A DNA stretch of 21,937 nt, taken from the NCBI GenBank assembly GCA_945860335.1, contig CAMAQW010000009.1, positions 1 to 21,937 of the forward strand, written 5' to 3'. Made by a program: the position numbers and the translations under genes. The notes beneath the pieces were generated by a model. It was given only the letters and a program-made list of their open reading frames with translations. It did no database searches and was not told the origin of the DNA. Shown one piece after another: positions 1-7,180 of this stretch (positions within the stretch are counted from its first letter, which is position 1; the number at the start of each line of letters is the position of its first letter). The stretch is from Sediminibacterium ginsengisoli. Lineage in GTDB: Bacteria; Bacteroidota; Bacteroidia; Chitinophagales; Chitinophagaceae.

Positions 1-312
1 TAGTGCATTGTCTTTAATTTCACCTACTCTTAATTTAGGGCCTTGTAAATCTCCTAAAATAGCAATATTGTAAGGTTCGGTTTTATTGATGGTACGAATA
101 TGGTCGATGATCGTTTTTTTGTCTTCATGACTACCATGTGAAAAGTTTAAACGAAAAACGTTTACACCTGCTTTTACAAGTGCCAATAGCTGATCGTATT
201 TATCACAAGCAGGGCCTACGGTTGCAACAATTTTTGTGCGGTGATCCATGTGTGCAAGTCCTGCTTGCTTATCCATGTTTCTGTGTAGGTATTTCTCTAA
301 ATTTTTTGACAT
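1..312 (-). CDS. pyk: Pyruvate kinase, N-terminal part (3' end beyond window)
   Basis: Pyruvate kinase transfers phosphate from phosphoenolpyruvate to ADP in the last step of glycolysis, in the cytoplasm. Only the first 104 codons are here; the reading frame stays open to base 1. Seen directly: KIVATVGPAC at residues 27-36, RLNFSHG at 54-60 (the Arg and Asn belong to the substrate/K+ site in this family) and GDLQGPKLRVG at 87-97, all classic for the first TIM-barrel strands. The ATG at 310-312 gives about 25 residues before the barrel, longer than many bacterial enzymes; Met13 (276) and Met22 (249) are alternatives. It lies 54 bp downstream of pfkA on the same strand with no terminator between, so the two glycolytic kinases are probably co-transcribed. 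Confidence 0.95.
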   Translation of the reverse strand, partial: MSKNLEKYLHRNMDKQAGLAHMDHRTKIVATVGPACDKYDQLLALVKAGVNVFRLNFSHGSHEDKKTIIDHIRTINKTEPYNIAILGDLQGPKLRVGEIKDNAL

Positions 313-366
313 AATCTTTTCTTACTTAATTGCTTTTATTGCTTATTGGGGGTTTATGATACAAGG

Positions 367-1353
367 TTAACTAGCTAGTATTTTTACAATCTTAAACCAG
401 TCTTGCGATATTTTTTGTTTTGCTTTTACTGCGTTGTCAAGTGGGGTGTAATGCACTTTGTTGTTTACAATACCAACCATCACATTATTACGACCTTCCA
501 TTAAACATTCCACCGCATGAAAGCCCATACGGCTTGCGATCAATCGGTCTAAACAACTTGGGGCGCCACCTCTTTGTATATGTCCTAAAATACAAATTCT
601 GATATCGGCGTTGGGTAAGCGCGTTTTCATGATCGCGCCAATTTCATTGGCGCCACCTAATTCATCACCTTCTGCCACCACCACTAAATTCACTAGTTTT
701 TTACGCTTTTCTTTTTCTGTTAAAGAAGCAATGAGTTCTTCAATATCCGTTTTGGTTTCAGGGATTAAAATGTTTTCGGCACCAGTAGCAATACCACTGT
801 GTAGTGCAATGTATCCAGCGTCTCTACCCATAACTTCCACCACAAATAAACGGTCGTGCGCATCGGCGGTATCTCTAATTTTATCGATGGCTTCTACGGC
901 TGTGTTTACAGCAGTATCAAATCCAATGGTAAAATCGGAACCTGCTATGTCTTTATCGATGGTACCCGGTAATCCAATACAAGGGATATCAAATTCGTTG
1001 CTAAATTTTTGGGCACCTTTAAAACTTCCGTCTCCTCCAATAACGACTAAGCCATCAATCCCAAATTTTTTAAGGTTGTCATATGCTTTTTTTCGTCCTT
1101 CTGGTTCAAAAAATGCAGCACTTCTTGCCGTTTTTAAAATGGTTCCACCGCGTTGAATAATATTAGCTACCGATTTTGAATCCATCTTAAAAATATCACC
1201 TTCCACCATTCCATTGTAGCCTCTAACAATACCGTATACTTCTATGCCATGATAGATAGCGGTTCTAACAACGGCTCTAATGGCTGCGTTCATACCAGGG
1301 GCATCTCCTCCAGAAGTTAATACGCCAATTTTTGTTACTTTTTTAGTAGACAT
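367..1353 (-). CDS. pfkA: ATP-dependent 6-phosphofructokinase
   Basis: Phosphorylates fructose 6-phosphate to the 1,6-bisphosphate, the committed step of glycolysis. The 328-aa length fits the short bacterial PfkA class. Seen: GGDAPGMNAAIR at 15-26 (nucleotide loop), GGDGS at 106-110, TIDKD at 131-135 containing the catalytic Asp133, MGR at 175-177 and HIQRGG at 258-263. The Gly after the Asp in GGDG is the residue that marks ATP-dependent rather than pyrophosphate-dependent members. Odd: the motif is usually TIDND, and here Lys replaces Asn at 134. The start ATG directly precedes a good match to the family N-terminus. A promoter with TTG and TATTTTCG elements lies about 75-100 bp upstream. 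It is followed by pyk, giving a glycolytic pair. Confidence 0.97.
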   Translation of the reverse strand: MSTKKVTKIGVLTSGGDAPGMNAAIRAVVRTAIYHGIEVYGIVRGYNGMVEGDIFKMDSKSVANIIQRGGTILKTARSAAFFEPEGRKKAYDNLKKFGIDGLVVIGGDGSFKGAQKFSNEFDIPCIGLPGTIDKDIAGSDFTIGFDTAVNTAVEAIDKIRDTADAHDRLFVVEVMGRDAGYIALHSGIATGAENILIPETKTDIEELIASLTEKEKRKKLVNLVVVAEGDELGGANEIGAIMKTRLPNADIRICILGHIQRGGAPSCLDRLIASRMGFHAVECLMEGRNNVMVGIVNNKVHYTPLDNAVKAKQKISQDWFKIVKILAS

Positions 1354-1425
1354 TTTCTCTGCTTTATTGTTGGCCTTAACTTACTGGGCCTCAGTTGTAA
1401 ATGGGTGTCTAACGAAGACGAGATA

Positions 1426-1456
1426 CGAAAATAAGCATTTGAAACCGTTTTTACAA
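1426..1456 (-). promoter_or_regulatory. Candidate Bacteroidota-type promoter for pfkA-pyk
   Basis: Reading the minus strand, TTG (1456-1454) is followed after 20 bases by TATTTTCG (1433-1426), one mismatch from the TAnnTTTG -7 element described for Bacteroidota. This would give a leader of roughly 65-70 nt before the pfkA ATG. Assigned by pattern only. Confidence 0.45.
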
Positions 1457-1491
1457 TTTGATAAACAGTGCATTAAAAATGTGTAAACTTG
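1457..1491 (+). promoter_or_regulatory. Candidate Bacteroidota-type promoter for the SDR-yhhN pair
   Basis: TTTG (1457-1460) and TAAACTTG (1484-1491), separated by 23 bases, resemble the -33/-7 elements of this phylum with one mismatch in the -7 box. The -7 box ends only four bases before the ATG at 1496, so the transcript would be leaderless or nearly so. The -33 box is directly adjacent to that of the divergent pfkA promoter. Confidence 0.4.
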
Positions 1492-1495
1492 TACT

Positions 1496-2380
1496 ATGAA
1501 AGTACTCGTTACCGGCGCCAATGGATTTACAGGTCAACATTTGGTTAAAACCCTCGTTAACAAAGGGTTTGAGGTTATTGCGACCTCCCGAAATGAGTCT
1601 AAATTGACATCATATAGTAATTTAACATACTATAATTGTGAGCTAACAGACGTTAGGAATGTTGAAAATTTGTTTGATTTAACGAGGCCAGATGCAGTTA
1701 TTCACACAGCTGCCATGAGTAAACCAGACGAATGTGCCGCTAATCCTGAACTTTGCACAGCTAATAATATTCAGGCCACCCAGTATTTATTGGATGCTGC
1801 CACCAAAGTAGGTACCAACCATTTTGTGTACCTCAGTACCGATTTTATTTTTGGAGAGGGCGGCCCACACGCCGAGGAGGATGCTCCAGCGCCACTTAAT
1901 TTATATGGTGCTTCTAAGTTGGAAGCTGAACAAATGGTTGTTGCCTCAAAAATTAGAAACACTGTTATAAGACCTGTTTTTATGTACGGCCCTGTTTGGG
2001 AAAACCTAAGGCCCAGTTTTATTCAGTGGGTGGCTGGAAAGTTGCAAAATGGAGAACCCATAAAAGTAGTGACCGATCAGGCCAGAACACCCACCTATAT
2101 TGGTGACTTGTGTTGGGGGATTCAAAAAATTATTAAAGATCAAGTGCCAGGTACATTTCATTTGGCAGGAAAAGATATTGTATCGCCATACGATATGGCG
2201 GTGGCAGTTGCCAAACATTTGAACCTTCCTTTAGGTTTAATTGAACCCGTTACAGCAAGTACATTTCCTGAGCCTGTTAAAAGAGCGCAGCGTTCGGGAC
2301 TAAAAATAGATAAAGCGGTTAGCATGCTAGGATATGCACCACACTCATTTGCAGAAGCACTTCAAAAATGTTTTGAATGA
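1496..2380 (+). CDS. Extended SDR / RmlD-like sugar-nucleotide reductase
   Basis: 294-aa Rossmann-fold protein of the extended short-chain dehydrogenase family, closest in look to dTDP-4-dehydrorhamnose reductase (RmlD). Seen: the NAD(P) loop GANGFTG at 7-13, the active-site strand LSTDFIFG at 113-120, and the catalytic pair YGASK with Tyr137 and Lys141, followed by an Arg-Pro-Val strand typical of the family. By family it should reduce or epimerise a nucleotide-linked sugar or related substrate, but no other rhamnose gene (rmlA, B or C) is nearby, so the substrate is open. Many Bacteroidota carry stand-alone homologues annotated only as sugar-nucleotide-binding or NAD-dependent epimerase proteins. 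It overlaps the next gene by four bases (ATGA), indicating translational coupling with the membrane protein downstream. Confidence 0.88.
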   Translation: MKVLVTGANGFTGQHLVKTLVNKGFEVIATSRNESKLTSYSNLTYYNCELTDVRNVENLFDLTRPDAVIHTAAMSKPDECAANPELCTANNIQATQYLLDAATKVGTNHFVYLSTDFIFGEGGPHAEEDAPAPLNLYGASKLEAEQMVVASKIRNTVIRPVFMYGPVWENLRPSFIQWVAGKLQNGEPIKVVTDQARTPTYIGDLCWGIQKIIKDQVPGTFHLAGKDIVSPYDMAVAVAKHLNLPLGLIEPVTASTFPEPVKRAQRSGLKIDKAVSMLGYAPHSFAEALQKCFE

Positions 2381-3066
2381 AAAAATTAAATTACGCTGTC
2401 ATTTTTTGGGCTGTTACTGTGGCTCATTTGTTTTGCATTTATATGGACTGGCCGCAGCAGCGCATCTATACTAAGTTTTTTTTAGTGCCCATTTTAATGT
2501 GGTTTTTGTATACATCAGCATCGAGTGAGAAACCATTAAAAGGTATGTGGCGCGCCTATTTGGGCTTATTTTTTTCGTGGGTAGGTGATGTGTTGTTAAT
2601 AGGTGAGGGGGCTAACTTTTTTTTATCAGGAATGATTGCATTTGTAACAGCACACGTGTATTATAGTTTATTTTTTATTCAAACAGTGCCCGTAAAAAAA
2701 GAAACAGCTGGCGTGTTTTATAAAACGCTTATTGGACTAAGTATTGTTTCTGGATTGCTATTTATACAACTTCGTAACGCTTTAGGTACCTATCAAGTTC
2801 CCATATTACTCTACATGCTATTTATTTCACTAATGGCGTCATTAGCGGTTCATACAACAACAAATGACCAGTATAAAAAATTTGCGATACAAACTTTTGT
2901 ACCCGGGGCATTATTATTTGTAACCAGTGATGCAATACTTGCTACCAATAAATTTTATGCGCACTTGCCGGTGTTAGATTTGGCCGTAATGCTTACTTAT
3001 GCTGGCGCTCAGTACTTTTTAACCAAAGGATTTATAAGCATAAAAAAAGTCTCGCACCCAAAATAG
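2377..3066 (+). CDS. YhhN/TMEM86-family membrane protein (lysoplasmalogenase-like)
   Basis: 229-aa integral membrane protein with about eight hydrophobic segments. Seen: the family motif FSWVGDVLL around residues 66-74 (Ser67, Asp71) and SDAILATNKF at 184-193, both characteristic of the YhhN family (Pfam PF07947), whose animal member TMEM86B hydrolyses the vinyl-ether bond of lysoplasmalogens. Whether bacterial members share that activity in general is not established here. The start ATG lies inside the stop of the preceding reductase (ATGA overlap), so the two are translated from one message. The last codons (about 3043-3063) also form the left arm of a terminator hairpin, and the stop TAG sits in its loop. 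Confidence 0.85.
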   Translation: MKKLNYAVIFWAVTVAHLFCIYMDWPQQRIYTKFFLVPILMWFLYTSASSEKPLKGMWRAYLGLFFSWVGDVLLIGEGANFFLSGMIAFVTAHVYYSLFFIQTVPVKKETAGVFYKTLIGLSIVSGLLFIQLRNALGTYQVPILLYMLFISLMASLAVHTTTNDQYKKFAIQTFVPGALLFVTSDAILATNKFYAHLPVLDLAVMLTYAGAQYFLTKGFISIKKVSHPK

Positions 3067-3081
3067 ATGCGAGACTTTTTT
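3043..3081. terminator. Bidirectional intrinsic terminator between yhhN and groL
   Basis: Perfectly complementary 14-base arms (3043-3056 and 3068-3081) built on the core AGTCTCGCA / TGCGAGACT, with an 11-base loop. One arm begins with an A-run and the other ends in a T-run, so it can terminate transcription from both sides. It serves the convergent yhhN and groES-groEL operons. The left arm is inside the yhhN coding sequence. Confidence 0.9.
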
Positions 3082-3100
3082 ATGATGTAAGGTTATTGTA

Positions 3101-4738
3101 TTAGTAACCCATTCCACCCATATCAGGTGCGCCATGAGAATGGCCAGCAGCTGCTTCAGGTTTTGGTTTGTCTGCAATTACACACTCTGTTGTTAACAAC
3201 ATAGCAGCGATAGATGCAGCGTTTTCTAATGCAACACGTGTTACTTTAGTTGGATCAATTACACCCGCTTTAAATAGGTTTTCGTAAACCTCAGTGCGTG
3301 CATTGAAACCAAAGTCACCTTTGCCTTCTTTAATTTTTTGTACTACGATAGAACCTTCAATACCGCTATTGATAACGATTTGACGAAGTGGCTCTTCGAT
3401 CGCTCTTTTAACGATTTGGATACCTGTTGCTTCATCTTCGTTAGCACCTTTAAGTTTTTCTAAACTTTCTACGGCACGGATATAAGCAACACCACCACCA
3501 GGTACGATACCTTCTTCAACAGCTGCACGTGTAGCGTGAAGTGCATCGTCTACGCGGTCTTTCTTTTCTTTCATTTCAACTTCGGTAGCAGCACCAACAT
3601 ATAATACCGCAACACCACCACTTAACTTTGCTAAACGCTCTTGTAATTTTTCGCGATCGTAATCTGAAGTTGTGTTTTCGATTTGTGCTTTAATTTGGTT
3701 TACACGAGCAGTGATATCTGCTTTTTTACCTTTACCACCAACAATAACAGTATTGTCTTTGTCGATTGTAACAGAAGAAGCTTGACCTAAATAAGTAAGA
3801 TCAGCGTTTTCTAATTTAAAGCCTTGCTCTTCACTGATAACAGTACCAGCAGTTAAAATAGCAATGTCAGTTAACATTTCTTTACGACGGTCACCAAAAC
3901 CTGGTGCTTTAACAGCAGCCACTTTAATGGTACCACGTAATTTATTTACTACAAGTGTTGCAAGTGCTTCACCTTCTAAATCTTCTGCGATGATAACTAA
4001 AGGACGACCGCTTTGAGCCACTTTCTCCAAAATATGAAGAATGTCTTTCATTGCAGAAATCTTTTTGTCATAAATTAAGATGTATGGATTTTGAATTTCT
4101 GCTTCCATTTTTTCGCTGTTTGTAACGAAGTATGGAGAGATATATCCACGATCAAATTGCATACCTTCTACAACATCTACAGTTGTATCAGTACCTTTTG
4201 CTTCTTCAACAGTGATAACACCTTCTTTACCTACTTTAGACATAGCGGTAGCAATTAACTTACCAATTTCACTATCACTGTTTGCAGAGATCGTTGCAAC
4301 TTGTTCAATTTTTTTAGAATCGTTACCAACCGCTTGAGATTGTGCTCTTAAGTTTTCGATAACTTTAGCAACAGCCTTATCAATACCACGCTTTAAATCC
4401 ATTGGATTAGCGCCAGCTGCTACGTTCTTTAAACCTTCAGAAATAATGGCTTGTGCTAAAACAGTTGCAGTAGTTGTACCATCACCTGCAATATCTGCAG
4501 TTTTGCTAGCTACTTCTTTAACCATTTGAGCGCCCATGTTTTCGATAGCGTCTTCTAGTTCAATTTCTTTTGCTACAGATACACCATCTTTAGTAACTGA
4601 AGGTGCGCCAAATTTTTTCTCAATAACCACGTTACGACCTTTTGGTCCTAGGGTTACTTTAACTGCGTTGGCTAAAGTGTCAACGCCTTTTTTCATTTTA
4701 TTTCTTGCTTCGATATCGAAGAAAATTTGCTTTGCCAT
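3101..4738 (-). CDS. groL: 60 kDa chaperonin GroEL
   Basis: Forms the double-ring folding chamber that works with GroES and ATP. At 545 aa it has the standard length and is recognisable throughout: GPKGRN at 31-36, the ATP-binding GDGTTT at 85-90, the RVDDAL segment carrying the ATP-hydrolysing Asp of this family, and EEGIVPGGG shortly after. The C-terminal tail is short, with a single GGM unit ending GGMGY and His residues just upstream, instead of the long repeated GGM tail of the E. coli protein. It lies 31 bp downstream of groES on the same strand with no terminator between, the usual groESL operon. Transcription ends at the hairpin beyond 3101. Confidence 0.99.
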   Translation of the reverse strand: MAKQIFFDIEARNKMKKGVDTLANAVKVTLGPKGRNVVIEKKFGAPSVTKDGVSVAKEIELEDAIENMGAQMVKEVASKTADIAGDGTTTATVLAQAIISEGLKNVAAGANPMDLKRGIDKAVAKVIENLRAQSQAVGNDSKKIEQVATISANSDSEIGKLIATAMSKVGKEGVITVEEAKGTDTTVDVVEGMQFDRGYISPYFVTNSEKMEAEIQNPYILIYDKKISAMKDILHILEKVAQSGRPLVIIAEDLEGEALATLVVNKLRGTIKVAAVKAPGFGDRRKEMLTDIAILTAGTVISEEQGFKLENADLTYLGQASSVTIDKDNTVIVGGKGKKADITARVNQIKAQIENTTSDYDREKLQERLAKLSGGVAVLYVGAATEVEMKEKKDRVDDALHATRAAVEEGIVPGGGVAYIRAVESLEKLKGANEDEATGIQIVKRAIEEPLRQIVINSGIEGSIVVQKIKEGKGDFGFNARTEVYENLFKAGVIDPTKVTRVALENAASIAAMLLTTECVIADKPKPEAAAGHSHGAPDMGGMGY

Positions 4739-4769
4739 GTATATAACAATTTAATTTTACGAATGAATA

Positions 4770-5051
4770 TTATACGATTGCGAGTAAATCACTTTCACGC
4801 ATGATCAATAAGTCTTGACCTTCGATTTGGATTTCTGTACCAGCATATTTGCCATAAAGTACGTTGTCACCAACTTTAACAGTCATTGGTTCGTCTTTTT
4901 TACCAGTTCCTACAGCAACTACTACGCCACGTTGTGGTTTTTCTTTAGCTGTGTCAGGGATAATGATTCCGCCAGCAGTTTTTTCTTCTGCAGCAGCAGC
5001 CTTTACAATTACTCTGTCATGTAAGGGCGTTACGCTTAATTTCTTAGCCAT
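4770..5051 (-). CDS. groS: 10 kDa co-chaperonin GroES
   Basis: 93-aa lid of the GroEL chamber, normal length. Seen: PLHDRVIVK near the N-terminus; the mobile loop region with AGGIIIPDTAKEKP (residues about 26-39), whose hydrophobic Ile-Ile-Ile contacts GroEL; and the roof and C-terminal strands with GDNVLYGKYAGTE. First gene of the groESL operon. The 275-bp gap upstream, shared with the divergent nusB, holds no CIRCE element (TTAGCACTC inverted repeat), so control by HrcA in the Bacillus manner is not supported. A partial -24/-12-like element occurs instead at 5129-5145. Confidence 0.98.
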   Translation of the reverse strand: MAKKLSVTPLHDRVIVKAAAAEEKTAGGIIIPDTAKEKPQRGVVVAVGTGKKDEPMTVKVGDNVLYGKYAGTEIQIEGQDLLIMRESDLLAIV

Positions 5052-5128
5052 ACCGTATTTGTTTTTTAATGTTTGAGTTAAAAAATCTGTTCCTAAACGT
5101 AAATCGTTAACCAGAACAGTACCTATTC

Positions 5129-5145
5129 ATCTATTATTATGCCAA
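5129..5145 (-). promoter_or_regulatory. Possible sigma-54-like promoter element upstream of groES
   Basis: On the minus strand the site reads TTGGCATAATAATAGAT. It has a good -24 half (TTGGCA) and GG-N10-GA where sigma-54 promoters have GG-N10-GC, so the -12 half is imperfect. It would give a leader of about 65 nt. A competing candidate is TACGTTTA (5101-5094), close to the general Bacteroidota -7 box. Neither is certain. Confidence 0.25.
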
Positions 5146-5294
5146 CTGGTTTGCTAGGTCAAAATTTCAGGGTTTACCCAAATAACCTACCTAAATTGGC
5201 GAAAGCCTGTCAGAACGGGGGGCAAAGATGCAGTAAGTTTTGGTTTAGAAGTGTCAAATTTTCATTTTTAGGTGGTTTTTGGGCAATTTCTTTC

Positions 5295-5302
5295 TACATT
5301 TG
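5295..5302 (+). promoter_or_regulatory. -7 element of the nusB-yajC-coaE operon
   Basis: TACATTTG matches the TAnnTTTG consensus exactly and ends 24 bases before the nusB ATG at 5327. No clear TTG lies at the usual -33 distance; TTTTTG at 5276-5281 is too close. Its position argues against any nusB start upstream of 5300. Confidence 0.5.
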
Positions 5303-5326
5303 CGCACCCAAATAAGTTCTTACCAG

Positions 5327-6268
5327 ATGATAAGTAGAAGAAATATTCGTGTGAAAGTGATGCAGTTACTCTATATCATAGAAACTGCCGAAGCAGGAGC
5401 CAAGTTGCCCAAACCGGTGCAAGTGCTTAAAAAACAGCTTGATCTGAGTAATGAGCTATTCGTTTATCTCCTTTATTACATTACAGAAGTTGCCCGTTAC
5501 GCCGAAACAAGTGCATTTAACAGAGCTGCGCGTAACCTTCCTTCCAACGAAGATTTAAACGTAAATACCAAAATTGCAGGTAACTCACTTTTATGGGAAA
5601 TCATCGAAAGTGACAGTTTTAAAGAGGCATTAGAGGTATTTAAGCCCCATAATACTATTTCAAAAGATCTACTTAAAAAAACATTTGATGCTTTAACGGC
5701 GTCTGATATTTATCAGTTGTATACGGCCAGTGAAACTAGAGATAAGGCCAAGGAAAAAGAAATCATTAAATTTATTTTTACCAACCTCATGCTGCCTAAT
5801 GAGGCATTTATCGAGCATATCGAAGAAGTGTTTCATAACTGGGACGATGACGCCGATATGATGGAGCAGCTCGTATTAAACTACATTCAAAAACCGGCCG
5901 GTGTTAATTTATTAGAAATGGTTGGTACCGAAAAATGGCAGTTTGCACAAAGCTTGCTTGAAACAACCATTGACAAAAAAGAGGTTGCTGCCGATTTAAT
6001 TAAGCCTAAATTAAAAAACTGGGACGCAGAACGTATCGCACTACTGGATATGATTTTGATGCGTATGGGGGTTTGCGAATTGTTATTTTTTGAAACCATC
6101 CCTACCAAAGTAACTATTAATGAGTATATTGATTTAGCAAAGGATTACAGTACAGCCCAAAGTGGTCAATTTGTAAACGGTATTTTAGATAATATTCATA
6201 AAGAATTAACCGAGTCTGGTAAGATTCAAAAGGTTAATTTTAATGCTTCAAATAACAAAAAAAAATAG
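5327..6268 (+). CDS. nusB: Transcription antitermination factor NusB (long Bacteroidota form)
   Basis: NusB binds boxA RNA with S10 (NusE) in the antitermination complex on rRNA operons. The protein is 313 aa, about twice the E. coli length. It opens with MISRRNIRVKVMQLLY, the NusB-fold first helix, has a long helical middle, and ends with the conserved block IPTKVTINEYIDLAKDYS followed by FVNGILD (last 60 residues), which aligns with the E. coli NusB C-terminal signature. The frame is open back to a TTG at 5279, but the ATG at 5327 fits the family N-terminus and lies just after the -7 box, so I use it. The stop is two bases before yajC. Confidence 0.93.
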   Translation: MISRRNIRVKVMQLLYIIETAEAGAKLPKPVQVLKKQLDLSNELFVYLLYYITEVARYAETSAFNRAARNLPSNEDLNVNTKIAGNSLLWEIIESDSFKEALEVFKPHNTISKDLLKKTFDALTASDIYQLYTASETRDKAKEKEIIKFIFTNLMLPNEAFIEHIEEVFHNWDDDADMMEQLVLNYIQKPAGVNLLEMVGTEKWQFAQSLLETTIDKKEVAADLIKPKLKNWDAERIALLDMILMRMGVCELLFFETIPTKVTINEYIDLAKDYSTAQSGQFVNGILDNIHKELTESGKIQKVNFNASNNKKK

Positions 6269-6270
6269 AG

Positions 6271-6606
6271 ATGAACAGTTTAAGTTTAGTATTGTTAGCC
6301 GGTAATCCACAACAAGGTGGAGGCGGTATGGTACAATTAGTAATGATGGGTGCCATTATTTTAGTTTTCTGGTTATTCATGATTCGTCCGCAAGCTAAAA
6401 AAGCAAAAGACCAAAAGAAATTTATTGATAACATGCAAAAAGGTGATCGTATTGTTACCATCGCTGGTATTCATGGTACCATCAATAAAATCAATGAAGA
6501 TGGAACACTTCAATTAGAAGTTAGCCCAGGTAGCTACCTCAAAATTGAAAAGTCTTCTATTAGCATGGATTGGACTTTAGCGATTGCTAAAGCTGCAAAT
6601 GCTTAA
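6271..6606 (+). CDS. yajC: Preprotein translocase accessory subunit YajC
   Basis: 111-aa single-pass inner-membrane protein that associates with SecDF in the Sec export machinery. Seen: a short Gly/Gln-rich N-terminus, one membrane helix at about residues 20-38, then the invariant FMIRPQAKKAKDQKKF stretch at 36-51 and a small beta domain (GDRIVTIAGIHGTI) facing the cytoplasm. The gene starts two bases after the nusB stop and its last eight bases overlap coaE, so all three are one transcript. The nusB-yajC-coaE order is familiar in Bacteroidota, where a YbbR/CdaR-like gene often sits between yajC and coaE; here it is absent. Confidence 0.95.
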   Translation: MNSLSLVLLAGNPQQGGGGMVQLVMMGAIILVFWLFMIRPQAKKAKDQKKFIDNMQKGDRIVTIAGIHGTINKINEDGTLQLEVSPGSYLKIEKSSISMDWTLAIAKAANA

Positions 6607-7180
6607 AATTGGCATTACAGGAGGCATTGGTGCCGGTAAATCTACGGTAGCAGGTATCTTTAAAGTACTTGGTGTACCTGTGTTTGACGCTGATGCCACT
6701 GCTAAAAATATATTAAATACGGATTCAGTATTGCGCGAACAAATTGCTGCTACATTTGGATCAGAAACGTATAAGAACGGGTTGCTAGACAAAAAATATC
6801 TAGCAACCCTTGTTTTTAATAACCCTGACCAGCTCGCAAAACTAAATGCATTGGTGCATCCCGCTACCATTGCAGCAGCAGACAAATGGGCTTCAAGTTT
6901 TGCGGATAGGCCCTACATCATTAAAGAAGCTGCCTTACTTTTTGAAGCTGGAACATACGTTGGTCTCGATTACATTATTGGTGTAACGGCACCGGTTGAA
7001 CTGCGCATTGCTAGAGTGATGGCTAGGGATCAGGTATCTCGCGAAGAGGTACTAAGTCGGATGCAACATCAATTAGATGACACCGAAAAAATGCAGCGCT
7101 GCGATTTTGTTATAGATAACAATGAAGCCTCACTTGTTATTCCGGAAGTGCTTGCATTACACGCGCGGTTTATTTCGTAA
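6599..7180 (+). CDS. coaE: Dephospho-CoA kinase
   Basis: Catalyses the last step of coenzyme A synthesis, ATP-dependent phosphorylation of the ribose 3'-hydroxyl of dephospho-CoA. 193 aa, standard length. Seen: P-loop GGIGAGKST at 8-16, the substrate-site DAD at 30-32, a HPATIAAADKW segment, and ARDQVSREEVLSRMQHQ, the lid region typical of CoaE. The frame extends to a TTG at 6584, but the ATG at 6599 gives the canonical MLKIGITGGIGAGKST start and is chosen; it overlaps yajC by eight bases. A perfect inverted repeat followed by a T-rich run lies inside the gene (6779-6809). The stop TAA is immediately adjacent to the stop of the convergent phosphatase gene. Confidence 0.96.
   Translation: MLKIGITGGIGAGKSTVAGIFKVLGVPVFDADATAKNILNTDSVLREQIAATFGSETYKNGLLDKKYLATLVFNNPDQLAKLNALVHPATIAAADKWASSFADRPYIIKEAALLFEAGTYVGLDYIIGVTAPVELRIARVMARDQVSREEVLSRMQHQLDDTEKMQRCDFVIDNNEASLVIPEVLALHARFIS
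6779..6809 (+). other. Terminator-like inverted repeat inside coaE
   Basis: GGGTTGCTAGA (6779-6789) and TCTAGCAACCC (6799-6809) are perfect 11-base complements around a 9-base loop, followed by TTGTTTTTAAT. The repeat lies in coding sequence (residues about 61-71, GLLDKKYLATL). It has the form of a Rho-independent terminator, but the first T run is interrupted (TTGTTTTT). Whether it acts as one is unknown. Confidence 0.6.

Noticed and set aside
5279..5326. Upstream TTG start for nusB (5279)
   Set aside because: The extension runs through the -7 box and does not resemble NusB; ATG 5327 gives the family N-terminus.
5052..5326. CIRCE element upstream of groES
   Set aside because: No TTAGCACTC-N9-GAGTGCTAA or close variant is present.
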